A stretch of 26,576 bases of DNA from Coemansia sp. RSA 922 (Eukaryota; Kickxellomycota; Kickxellomycetes; Kickxellales; Kickxellaceae). Positions 18,020 through 26,576 of this stretch are shown one piece after another. The notes below the pieces were generated by a model. The model was not told the DNA's origin and searched no databases. It was given only the letters and a program-made list of their open reading frames with translations. Made by a program: the position numbers and the translations under genes. Every line of letters starts with the position of its first letter. The first letter of the stretch is position 1. The DNA lies in assembly GCA_027577415.1 (NCBI GenBank), contig JANBQS010000202.1:1-26576 (forward strand), written 5' to 3'.

Positions 18020-18450
18020 GTCTGTCCTTGTCTCGTGGAGAAGGTGAGAGCGGGATCTCAGTCGCTGAGACAATCAAAGATATTCCAAACTTCGTGCGCA
18101 TACCAGCAATGCTCCTTGAACAGATCCTCGACAAGAACTGAGTAGCCGCAAAGCCGACACACAAAATTATGCTCACTTGCACACTTTGTCTCGTGCATGA
18201 TTAAAGGTATAGCTGAGATAATTAGAAGATAACTTGTAGAAGACAAAGGCTATGGCAGTTGGAGAAAGAAAGTGGTTGCAGTTTTTTTTTAATAATCTCC
18301 GCAAAGGAATGCGTCCTTTAAATAAGAAAGTGAATTTGTGCGCTTTCATTCAGATAGACTTGACACAATAGGCCAATATCAGGTGAGTAATCTCGCATTA
18401 TCAGGCATCATATCATATGAACACCTCAGTGCTTCTTATCAGTATTTGAG
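18020..18450. repeat. Segmental duplication, copy 2
   Basis: A direct-orientation counterpart of about 15575-15995. Shared landmarks are the finger, the MKAH start, the CTTGTCTC end near 18030 and a strongly similar upstream flank at 18345-18450. Boundaries are approximate. Confidence 0.7.
18058..18349 (-). pseudogene. Broken paralogue of the small C2H2 zinc-finger gene (copy 2)
   Basis: It begins MKAH at 18349 like copy 1 and follows it through FLFKG and NHFLSPT, but the finger CRLCGYSVLVEDLFKEHCWYAH (CX2CX12HX4H) lies in a different frame. One or more small indels therefore separate the two halves; an A-rich run near 18282-18291 is one candidate place. The frame holding the finger stops at 18058. 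Either it is a pseudogene or an intron hides the frame change; the duplicate at 15603-15893 reads through without one, which favours a pseudogene. Confidence 0.55.
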
Positions 18451-18668
18451 ATGTCAACAACGCTCTCACCACGCGGGTCTTGCCTTGCCAGCTTATCAAG
18501 GTACTTTATGTATATTCCCCGATATTCTCTGCATATACGGCGGACAGGTGCTTTTACTTTGCGTATAATTTTCGTAACAGGTGAAGATTCAAAATTCAAT
18601 TTCTTGCTGGGAGCATCTCCAGCCAGCGCGTATTGTGCGCTACCATGCATTTTATGCTCCTCATGCAT
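18426..18668 (-). CDS. Hypothetical 80-residue basic protein
   Basis: An open frame beginning MHEEHKMHG, rich in Lys/Arg (KIIRKVKAPVRRICREYRG) with no membrane segment or known motif. It ends just upstream of the zinc-finger paralogue at 18058-18349, so it might be its upstream exon. The composition looks more protein-like than the surrounding short frames, but there is no homology I recognise, and the opposite strand is also open. Low certainty. Confidence 0.25.
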   Translation of the reverse strand: MHEEHKMHGSAQYALAGDAPSKKLNFESSPVTKIIRKVKAPVRRICREYRGIYIKYLDKLARQDPRGESVVDISNTDKKH

Positions 18669-18995
18669 TACGACATAATGACTAAAATCTCAATACCACA
18701 AGTTCTCTGATAAAGGTACTTCCTCTGATCCGTGATGTGCGAAATCAGCACTCGCAGCTCAACACCATTGTCAAATGGCTTGACTCAGTTCAGTTCAGTT
18801 ACTATGATCCACTTGGTTTGTTTTTGACTTTTAGATGTGCGTATTTTGCCGTGATTGATTTTTACTCTAAACTTTCCAAATTTTTTTTTTTTGGTATTTA
18901 CAGAATATTCTAAGCTGGTCTACCTCTGACCTCACTTTTTATATCGCTTTTACTCTCTAAGTTGACATACTCTGCTTCTATCTTAAGTCTTTATT
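18669..18995. other. Upstream flank of the helicase pseudogene
   Basis: T-rich tracts (for example near 18880-18895) and a small CAGTT triplication (about 18785-18800). No gene. It may hold the old promoter of the helicase. Confidence 0.35.
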
Positions 18996-20920
18996 ATGAG
19001 CATGTACGCCAGAAACTTCAACAGGCGTGGCCGTGGTAACTTGGGCTCTACATCGGTCAGTCGTGGCTTGACACCCAGGAGCTATGTCTGGAGCTGGAAG
19101 CCTGTTAATTCTGGCAGCGACAGATACTGCTATCCAGCTATAACTGATGTTGTCAACCAACAAGCGCAGTTTATTGAGCGTGACCGTAACAACGCCTTGA
19201 ATGAGATGGCCCACTTGCTATCCACTATGTCGACGACAGAGCTTAGAGCTTCTGGATACGCAATGGCCGGGCTTCAAATTGCCGAGCAGCGTATTAATGA
19301 CTATTGTGCCAAGGAGGTTAGACTCGAAGCCGCGTCAGAGGACATGTTGCTACTCTCCACCGCTATGCGCATAGGCGAGATTGTCCGATTAGACGATGCA
19401 GCAAATGACGACGTAGTTCGCTCTTTTGACCTGGATGTTGTCGGCCCAGTCATGGGCACTATTTCATCGCAAGGTCCCTTGGAGCTCATGATTACTCTCC
19501 GTACAAGTCAGAAGATCCCAGCGCACTGGAGCGACAGGTGCAGTGTCTCAAAACTGATCTTTGATATCCCCTTTAAGCGCATGTTGATCGCGCTTAGAGA
19601 CCTAGTCAGTTACCCTTGGGCGCGACCGCCTTTGCATCAAGTTGTGTACTTGGGTGCCACGCCGAGGTTCTATGGCCGGGCGTTGTTGGACAGTGACTTT
19701 GTGGATGAGTCGCTAAATCAGTCCCAAAAAGATGCTGTGCAGCTGGCCATAACCGCCAATGCCATTGCATTGATTCACGGACCGCCTGGCACTGGCAAGA
19801 CTCGGGTTCTAATTGAAATTATTCGCCAGCAGATCAGTCAGTGGCAGAACTGATGCGTAAGCTATCTGGGACTAGTCTTGGCGTTAGTAGCTCTGGATCG
19901 CCTCCACACACTACCAGCGCTGGGGCTATATCCAACTCGGCAGTCATTCGCTCGAAGCAGGTGGTACTCAGTTCACTACTCAATGCTGGCGGCAGGGATC
20001 TGCGTGGTGACTCTGGTTACTGCGGCGACTTTGACGTAGTAATTATCGACAATGCTACTCAGGCATTTGAGGGCGAGAGTTGGATCGCCGCGTTAAAGGC
20101 GCCTAAGCTTATCCTAGCCGGCGACAGCAACCAGCTATATCCGATGTTTAAGAACGCTGATGGCAGCGCCGTAATTGCTGGTGGCAGCCTAGGTAGTCAG
20201 CCGCCTCATATGACTCTGTTTGAGCGTGTGCTCGGCAAGCATGGCGACAAGGTCTCTCGTACGCTTCAAATACAATACCGTATGCACGCCGACATCATGC
20301 AGGTATCAGCGAACGAGCTCTACAAGGACAATATTGTGGCGGATGGTTCGGTCGCAGGACATGTACTTTGCGATCTCGAGCACGTTGAGACGAATGAGTA
20401 TACCCGGGCGCCCTTGGTGCTTTTGGAGACGGCTGGACGTGGAATAACAGAGTCATTACATGGCTCTGGGACTTTCAAAGGTCGTACCACCATGATGAGC
20501 ACGGGCCCCGAGAGCTGGATCAACACGGGCGAGGCACAGCTGGCAATGACTCACGTCGAGAAACTATTAGCCGCTGGAGTTGATGTCAATGATATTGCGA
20601 TCTTTCCGTTCTACGACGCGCAAGTGGCTCTGCTAAAGGGTCTAGGAGAGGAGCGATACCCTGAGCTAGAGATTGGATCTGTTGATACATCTCAGGGCCG
20701 CGAGAAGGAAGCAGTTGTGCTGTCAATGGTTCGCTCTAACCCTGGCAAAGAGGTTGGGTTTCTCAAAGACGTCCGTCTTATGAACGTTGCCCTTACTCGC
20801 GCGAGACGTCACCTGTGCATTATCGCCGATAGTTCGACTGTCTCAGAGGGAGATCCGTTCCTAACGGCTTTGTTTGTGCACCTCAAATCCAAGGCTCTTA
20901 TTCTTCATCCCAGTACTTGA
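18996..20920 (+). pseudogene. IGHMBP2/Hcs1-like superfamily 1 helicase, broken
   Basis: Two overlapping frames (18996-19853 and 19841-20920) encode one UPF1-like SF1B helicase. Frame 1 has the N-terminal helical region (FIERDRNNALNEMAHLL), the 1B-type region and Walker A GPPGTGKT with Lys268. It stops at a frameshift right after IRQQISQ. Frame 2 resumes at VAELMRKLSG. The segment with motif Ia (usually GKRVLVCAPSN-like) is missing, and the stretch from there to motif II is much shorter than in the family. Motif II reads DNATQ in place of DEAAQ, so the catalytic Glu is lost. Motif III is GDSNQLYP, QYRMH is intact, and motifs V/VI are VDTSQGREKEA and MNVALTRARR. Intact members unwind DNA or RNA 5' to 3'. 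This copy should be inactive, and the intact gene is presumably elsewhere. Confidence 0.85.
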
Positions 20921-21316
20921 AAGCCGTCGACCATCTCATATGTTCATTTATATCCATTAGCTATCAATTTGACTTCTATGCCAGCTGTGTAAACTAATGA
21001 TAAACGCATTTGCTATTGATATTATATAATACAATAACAGGCTTTTGCTTGCTAGTCTAGAGACTTTAAAGTATCAGTATATCGAGCGCCCTCCTTAGTA
21101 AGCGAAAACAAGGTACACACCAAATGTGTGAGCTTGTTATTCGTAAATTGCGCCAATACCCTAGCACGCTACCAGCAGTATGTCTCTGCCAGTTGCACTA
21201 TGAGCGCTGCTGACTTTTACATCCTCACCATCCAACTACAGGCACAACATTATTTCAGCAGCAAGATTGGTGTTAACTGTTTATAAAAAAAAATAGCAGA
21301 GGCGATTAAGGCGACA
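20921..21316. other. Intergenic region between convergent genes
   Basis: Lies between the 3' ends of the helicase pseudogene and the XPB gene. It includes A/T-rich tracts likely serving 3' processing for both. No gene is seen. Confidence 0.5.
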
Positions 21317-23980
21317 CTACTTTTTCTTGAAAAACTGACGCTTGAACAGCGGATGATGCTCTGGTTGCTCATTGTGTGCAGAGCGGCGCCCGTTTGCGCC
21401 ACCCCGGCGCCCACCCGACTCCATGTACGCCATATGGTCTGCGCCCGACAAGCTCTTGAGCGAGCCAGCAGTGCGTCGCACGCCAGCATTAGACCGGATG
21501 CGGCCGTCAAAGTCCAAGTCGTCAGGCATATCCTCTTGCATATCAGCGTCGGCTGCTGTCGCCATCATAACGGAGTGCAGCAGGCTCTTTTGGCTGTCTT
21601 TGTCGCCGTACACTAGATCAGGACAGTTTTCCATGCCTTCGAGATGAGTAATAACCTTGAACGAGTATCCTTGATCGATCAAAAACTGCTGGCGCTTTGT
21701 TGAAAAGTACATCTCTTGCGTGTCCTTGCTGACCAGCGAGTAAAAGAATGCGTTGAATCCCTCGTCATTGCGTCGCTTTGCGCGCAGAATGCGACCAAGT
21801 CGCTGAGCCTCCTGCCGCCGAGACCCAAAGTGAGAAGACACTTGGATCAGACATGTCGCCTCAGGCAAGTCAATCGACGTATCGCCAACCTTTGAGAGCA
21901 AGATAGTGTTGACAATTGGGTTATGCTGGAACTGGTGCAAAATTCGCATGCGCTCGATCTGTCTGGTCTCGCCACAGATATATGGCAGTCCGAGCTTTTC
22001 GGCGTAGGCCCGCAGCGCATAGACATTATCGATAAACACAATGGTCTTGTCGCCGCGGTTTCTGTGAAAGTTGATGAGATACTGGCATGCGCGGAACTTG
22101 TTTGGATTCATAACGTAGATCAGAATCCGCTTGCGCGAGGCCTCCTCAAGGTATGCCTTGTAAAACTCGGGCGTCATCGTGCACCACACCTCGGCGCATT
22201 GTACCGTGGCGATATGGCCCTTATTGGCCAGGTCCATCCAGTTTGCCTCGTAAAGCTTGGGCCCGATGAGAAAGTTCAAGTCATCGATCTTGTCGTCCTC
22301 GCGCACAAGCGTGGCCGTCAGACCCAATTTAGAATGGGCGGCGATGTTTGTTACCACACGACGGAACATGGCGGCAGGCACGACGTGGACTTCGTCCAGC
22401 AGCAGCATTCCCCACTCGCGCTCGTTAAGAAAGTCCATCATCCGCTGCGCCTCGTGAGAGCGCTTGCGGGTGTTTGCCACCATGGTAAACGTCGATATAA
22501 CCAATCCAGCCTCGCCCTGGAACCGCACCTTCTGGTCGGAGGTGAACACGGCGATTTGCTCCTCTTTGATGGTCGACCATTGCAGGAACTGCTGCTTCCA
22601 CTGCATAACTGATACGGACGAGGTACACAGGCAAAGGATGCTCTTCTTGATCGTACAAGCGGCGGTGATACCGACTAGTGTCTTGCCAGCACCACAAGGC
22701 AGCACAATAATGCCTGACCGGGCGCGACCGTTGCCAAACATCTTGCTCAAGCTCTTTTCCTGGTAGGGACGGATCGTAGTGGCTGGCTTGAGGTCGATAT
22801 CGAGGTTGGGGTTTATAGTGTCGTTGCGAAAGTCGTACTCTTCCAGCATGGGGAAATCGATCTCATTGCACCGCTTTCGGACATTTTCGACGCTAGTGTT
22901 GCTGATCTCGAACGCGTGGACAATGCTTTCCATATCGTCGTCCTCGTCGTCCTTGTCCAGATTAACCAGTGCGCCAAAGTCGCCAACATCCTCACTTGGC
23001 TTTGAGTCTGCCGCGGTGGTGGCTTGTTTGTCAGGATCATCAGATGTGCTCGGAAGCTCTGCCGACTTTTTTGGTAGACCGCCAACGTTCAGATCTCCCA
23101 TTTGCGACGACTTTTGCATTATAATGCCCTCCTTGGATACTGTGCCGTCGACACCCTCGTCTGGCATTACGCGGGCCTGGGCGATGATTGGGTCGCGGAG
23201 CAGGTGTTGCAAAATATCTGCGTGACTCGACTCTACGTAGTATCTGTTGTGTTTTAGAACGAGCTTGACCTTGCCGTACGACTTTGTGCACTGGTTGATG
23301 GCCTCAATCACGTCTGTCGGAACGGGGACCTTGGACAGTCGGTCCAGTACCTCTATAATGTCGTTTGTGTCGAGTCCTACCGATACTGCGGCGTAGAGAG
23401 AAGGTGGCGTGAGCTTGTACTCGTGTATGTGCGTCGGGCGCGAAATGGGCTCGCTGATAGCAATAAGAAAGTCGATGGCCTGTTCAGCAATCGGCGAGAA
23501 AGCCTCAAGAATAATGTGGCCGCTGTGAGGACAAATCCATAGTGGGCGAGACTCGTGGTCAGGCTTGAGTTTCAGGTAGCTGTAGTCGCCCTTGCCAAAC
23601 AGGCCAGTGGTCAAATCGCGCTTTGGTATCCTCACCACGTCGTACTCGTCTACATCGTCGTCACCAGAATCGCCAAAGGCTGTGACAAAGTTTTTGGGCA
23701 CAAGTCCGCTTGAAATGTCACGCCGCACCTGGTCCTCCAAATTTGTCTCGTCGTCGTCGTCGTCTTCTTCGTCCTCATCGTCATCACCAGGGCCAGAGCC
23801 ATCGGACTCATGGTCCAGGCCGTCGATATCATCGTCCACAGGGCTCGCGGGCACGCTGTACCCGCCTCGCTCAGTGAAGCGAGCCTTCCTCGGGCGAGCA
23901 ACTTCATCGGCCGACGGAGCAACTTGGTGCTCTTCGGCGTCCTCTAAGCCCTGGAAATCGTCAACTGTGCGCTTCGACAT
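21317..23980 (-). CDS. SSL2: TFIIH helicase/translocase XPB (Ssl2/Rad25)
   Basis: An 887-residue ATP-dependent DNA translocase of TFIIH that opens promoters for RNA polymerase II and acts in nucleotide excision repair. The N-terminal third has acidic runs and an XPB damage-recognition-type region ([33 protein letters not shown]). The first helicase domain has Walker A CGAGKT with Lys433, the DEVH box at 529-532 and the RED motif at 560-562. The second has [11 protein letters not shown] from Gln726, with the thumb and RecA2 sequence between. Length agrees with yeast Ssl2 (843). The frame is intronless and complete, and the ATG at 23980 gives MSKRTVDDF. It is followed by Alg3 upstream on the same strand, with 365 bp between. 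Confidence 0.97.
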   Translation of the reverse strand: MSKRTVDDFQGLEDAEEHQVAPSADEVARPRKARFTERGGYSVPASPVDDDIDGLDHESDGSGPGDDDEDEEDDDDDETNLEDQVRRDISSGLVPKNFVTAFGDSGDDDVDEYDVVRIPKRDLTTGLFGKGDYSYLKLKPDHESRPLWICPHSGHIILEAFSPIAEQAIDFLIAISEPISRPTHIHEYKLTPPSLYAAVSVGLDTNDIIEVLDRLSKVPVPTDVIEAINQCTKSYGKVKLVLKHNRYYVESSHADILQHLLRDPIIAQARVMPDEGVDGTVSKEGIIMQKSSQMGDLNVGGLPKKSAELPSTSDDPDKQATTAADSKPSEDVGDFGALVNLDKDDEDDDMESIVHAFEISNTSVENVRKRCNEIDFPMLEEYDFRNDTINPNLDIDLKPATTIRPYQEKSLSKMFGNGRARSGIIVLPCGAGKTLVGITAACTIKKSILCLCTSSVSVMQWKQQFLQWSTIKEEQIAVFTSDQKVRFQGEAGLVISTFTMVANTRKRSHEAQRMMDFLNEREWGMLLLDEVHVVPAAMFRRVVTNIAAHSKLGLTATLVREDDKIDDLNFLIGPKLYEANWMDLANKGHIATVQCAEVWCTMTPEFYKAYLEEASRKRILIYVMNPNKFRACQYLINFHRNRGDKTIVFIDNVYALRAYAEKLGLPYICGETRQIERMRILHQFQHNPIVNTILLSKVGDTSIDLPEATCLIQVSSHFGSRRQEAQRLGRILRAKRRNDEGFNAFFYSLVSKDTQEMYFSTKRQQFLIDQGYSFKVITHLEGMENCPDLVYGDKDSQKSLLHSVMMATAADADMQEDMPDDLDFDGRIRSNAGVRRTAGSLKSLSGADHMAYMESGGRRGGANGRRSAHNEQPEHHPLFKRQFFKKK

Positions 23981-24345
23981 TACAAATTAGAAGAATGGCA
24001 AAGAGTGATAATTGTCGATTGTGCTGACAAATTGAAAATAGAGCTGGAAAAAGGAAGTAAATTGACACGACAGAGAACCAAGAAAGAGAAAGCGGTGGCT
24101 GTGGCCAACAGTTGGCAGACTCTTCTCTTTTCTTCGTCTGCCCAGAATCTGATTGGTCACATCAGCAAAAAAAAAAAGGCACATGAGCGCTTTAGTTGCT
24201 GCGGTTGCCTCGACCATCTCGGGCGCTTGGGTTGGCTGCGGCGCTAGAGCCTGCGATGACAGCAGCATTGGAAAGTGCGGCTGGTGAAGTAAATAATATA
24301 TTGTCAAAATAAGATATGAGATGCCAAATAATGGAGGTGACTTGG
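23981..24345. other. XPB promoter and ALG3 3' flank
   Basis: Tandem minus-strand genes are separated by 365 bp. It contains an A-run near 24167-24177. Short frames crossing it have no domain. It presumably holds the XPB promoter. Confidence 0.5.
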
Positions 24346-25620
24346 TCATTGGGCTTTGCGCTTGGGTTTTTGTGATGCCATGGCCCACATAATTGCTGCT
24401 AGTAAAGTTGTATGAGCTACAGCTAACAACGCAGACGAAAATGTCGTAGACGGATAAATATTCCATGCATATTCAATGGCCACCCACACGCTCAGCTGTA
24501 GTGGCAACGTCAATCGCGACACGTGAAGCAGGAATGGCAACGTATGAAAGTACCAAGCATAAAATTGGTAGTGCAACGACCGCGCACATACAATGCCAAC
24601 AAAGTTAGCCGAGAACATTACCAAAAGCACCTCCTCCGTGCTCAGCATCGTTGGAGTCCGTCGGCGCCTGGTTGAACACCCGCTCTTTAAAATACTCCAT
24701 GCCGTGGATGCAGATAGTTTTGGCCATAGAATCAACCCCAGCATGGCAAGCAGCACCGCATGTGCTGCCACCAGTGCCAGTGCCCACTGGGACGAGTAAA
24801 ACACTGGCGCGCCAATGAAACGCCAGTTGACTGTCCACTTAAAATCGAATTGTCGACCAAGATCAAATGCCCGAGTCACATACTCCACTGGATATGTCAA
24901 GAGGAATGGCACTGCCACGGCCACCTGGCTCCCCACGACTACTGCCGCCTGGGTCAGTGCTAGTCGCCAGCTACCAGCGCGCCACCACAAAAACGCCGCG
25001 CCGGGAAGCATCAGTATGACATTCATCTTTACAGCAATGCCAGCGCTCAAAAGCAGTCCTGACCATTGTATACTACGCCGGTTGCACATTGCAAATATTG
25101 CCATATACGCAAACGCCGTGGCTACACAGTCGTTAAACAGTCGTAGAACATAGATAGAGTGCAAGCGCCGCGACATTACCAGCAACCCAACTAGTACTGG
25201 TGGTATCCGCGCCCGTTTGTACATCAAGAGGACCAGTGCCTGTGTCGCCACATAGATACCCAAAAACACGTACTGTGCAAGCCGGATGTCCTTTCCGCGG
25301 TCCGTCACCTGCCACAGCAACCCAAAGATCCACACAAATCCTGCAGGGTATACCAGCGGCCCTGTCGCGCCCTGGAGTTTGGTGTAGTTGCGCTCCCCCG
25401 AGATGACTCCCGCTACCTCTTGCATATACGCTTTCCAGTCGATCTCTGTGTAATTTACCCGCCGAATAATAGTAAAAGTGGCCACTGTCTCAAACACAAT
25501 TAGCAGAACAGCTATTGCCGAGTAGAACCGCTGCGTGAACAAAATTTCTGCCATAAAGTCCCTCGCTTGCCGCGATAGCGATATATCTGCGCGCATTCGA
25601 CGGCCTTTACGAGCCACCAT
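24346..25620 (-). CDS. ALG3: Alpha-1,3-mannosyltransferase Alg3
   Basis: A 424-residue polytopic ER membrane protein that adds the first dolichyl-phosphate-mannose-dependent mannose to Man5GlcNAc2-PP-dolichol in N-glycan precursor assembly. Family motifs are EIDWKAYM (59-66) in the first lumenal loop with the Asp expected in this glycosyltransferase class, GATGPLVYPAGF, HSIYVLRLFND, TVNWRFIGAPVF and LHYQFYAWYFHTLPF. About ten hydrophobic helices are visible. Yeast Alg3 is 458 residues, so the length fits. The C-terminus is lysine-rich (KPKRKAQ), possibly an ER-retention type tail. The start at 25620 gives a short basic N-terminus; a second in-frame Met is at residue 9. No intron or break. Confidence 0.95.
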   Translation of the reverse strand: MVARKGRRMRADISLSRQARDFMAEILFTQRFYSAIAVLLIVFETVATFTIIRRVNYTEIDWKAYMQEVAGVISGERNYTKLQGATGPLVYPAGFVWIFGLLWQVTDRGKDIRLAQYVFLGIYVATQALVLLMYKRARIPPVLVGLLVMSRRLHSIYVLRLFNDCVATAFAYMAIFAMCNRRSIQWSGLLLSAGIAVKMNVILMLPGAAFLWWRAGSWRLALTQAAVVVGSQVAVAVPFLLTYPVEYVTRAFDLGRQFDFKWTVNWRFIGAPVFYSSQWALALVAAHAVLLAMLGLILWPKLSASTAWSILKSGCSTRRRRTPTMLSTEEVLLVMFSANFVGIVCARSLHYQFYAWYFHTLPFLLHVSRLTLPLQLSVWVAIEYAWNIYPSTTFSSALLAVAHTTLLAAIMWAMASQKPKRKAQ

Positions 25621-26215
25621 TCTAACAGAAGTATTTATATGGCGAGATAGGAGTGTGGATGGAAGGTGATATGAACAAGTATTTTATAGCTTCTCCTCGA
25701 CATGCCGCTTCATTTATCGTCGTGCCACAACCATGTTTACAATCTCTGCCGATATATGGGGCCCAGTGTTTGTGATGTATCTGGTCTAGCCATCCTAGTT
25801 CCACTTAGGAAGCTGCACGCGTAGCGCATGGTATTTACAGGTTCAGAAAGTTTATATTTTCGGTATTTTGTGCAAGTTCTCGACCCAGAAAAAAAAGTTG
25901 CTTTCCTAACGTCTCGGCAAGCTCAAGTGAATCTATCGATATTTTAGATTACGGCATACTATGTAACTCTCATCAGCAAGTCTGCTCGCGAACGCAATAA
26001 CAAATGGAGTTTGGCCCAGGCTATAACACCTGTGAGTGTCAGTCCTGCTGTTATTTCCATCATATGCGCAGACATAAGTAATAGTGAGGAAACGAAACAA
26101 GACTTGAGGAGCAGCATATAATGAGATGATAGCGCACGAAGCTGAGGAATATCTTGGAGATTTGTAGCACAAAATGGTTGTTATATTTTATGCGTTGTAC
26201 TTAGCAAAGTTGTGG
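25621..26215. other. ALG3 upstream region
   Basis: Gene-free sequence between the ALG3 start and the inverted-repeat arm. The frames at 25622-25804 and 25933-26172 (both minus) are short and without domains. It presumably contains the ALG3 promoter. Confidence 0.45.
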
Positions 26216-26576
26216 CTATTGTCAGGTCCGTGATGACCTGTATACTGGTGTTGAACCATTCAATTATTGATGTTCCTTTGAGGATGTTGTAAGCACAATG
26301 GCATGTGTACAGGGAATCTCACCCATGATATGGAGTGGCAACTCTATAAAATATACTTGCCGCTGGACAGCGTGCCGAAGACACTGAATTTCTCCAGCAG
26401 TGGGGCTTGATGGTCTCTAAGCCTAGTAGCTACAAGGGCTCAGTGTCCAGATTCTCTAGTTAGGACATGACCATCTGGTGGTGCCATGTCAAGCAACTAT
26501 CAAAAATAATTGTGCAATTGATAGCGACTAGTTGGTATATAATACAGTTATAAGTTGAAAGTATAAACTAATAATA
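26216..26576 (-). repeat. Dispersed repeat, right arm of the inverted pair (cut by window end)
   Basis: The reverse complement of 13351-13711, about 92% identical without gaps. The 75 bases at the window end are identical to the start of the left arm. The repeat may continue beyond the window. Most differences are transitions. Confidence 0.85.

Noticed and set aside
21120..21140. CACAC-CAAAT-GTGTG hairpin between the helicase pseudogene and XPB
   Set aside because: Only five base pairs, expected by chance in intergenic sequence of this length.
21923..22612. 229-residue plus-strand frame opposite XPB
   Set aside because: It lies wholly antisense to the conserved helicase core and is an artefact of codon usage.
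24815..25153. 112-residue plus-strand frame opposite ALG3
   Set aside because: It is the antisense shadow of a well-supported ALG3 coding region.
13351..26576. The inverted repeats as terminal repeats of a giant transposon carrying XPB and ALG3
   Set aside because: The enclosed intact genes are core housekeeping genes, there is no transposase or captain gene, and the outer end of the right arm is not visible. Two independent repeat insertions are simpler.

Overview
This is a fungal nuclear window, most likely from an early-diverging lineage. Host genes are compact and intronless in what is visible, there is a nuclear-type tRNA-Leu with an intron, TFIIH and dolichol-pathway genes are present, and a Ty3/gypsy chromovirus is inserted. 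The exact lineage cannot be fixed from sequence alone.

Left (1-2770): a minus-strand ZNF207/BuGZ-like zinc-finger gene running off the left edge, and a divergent plus-strand gene for a membrane-anchored aldehyde dehydrogenase of the yeast Msc7 type, sharing a 266 bp promoter.

Middle-left (3299-13000): a nested repeat block. An old minus-strand, multi-exon gene or element with an endonuclease/exonuclease/phosphatase (EEP) fold is interrupted in its last exon by a chromovirus (3619-9509: identical-length 215 bp LTRs, ATGAG target duplication, PBS, gag, protease-RT-RNase H-dUTPase-integrase-chromodomain, purine tract). Removing the chromovirus and one target duplication restores the older frame. 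Sequence decay here is strikingly CpG-specific. All eight LTR-LTR differences fit loss of CpG to TG or CA, all four in-frame pol stops are TGA (compatible with CGA), and bases 9713 to about 12932 hold a single CpG, ending at the tRNA-Leu gene. An LTR relic and a 117 bp foldback sequence also lie here.

Middle (13000-18995): gene-poor. It holds one arm of a 361 bp inverted repeat whose other arm ends the window, a small predicted secreted protein, a GA microsatellite, and several small minus-strand zinc-finger ORFs, two of which are duplicates of each other.

Right (18996-26576): a broken IGHMBP2/Hcs1-like helicase (frameshift, motif Ia missing, Walker B Glu replaced), then two intact minus-strand housekeeping genes: XPB/Ssl2 (TFIIH helicase) and Alg3 (ER alpha-1,3-mannosyltransferase). 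The window ends inside the second arm of the inverted repeat.

The most notable items are the CpG-targeted decay, the dUTPase domain inside a chromovirus, a well-formed -1 frameshift signal between gag and pol, and the unassigned EEP-domain gene that seems to lack a reverse transcriptase.
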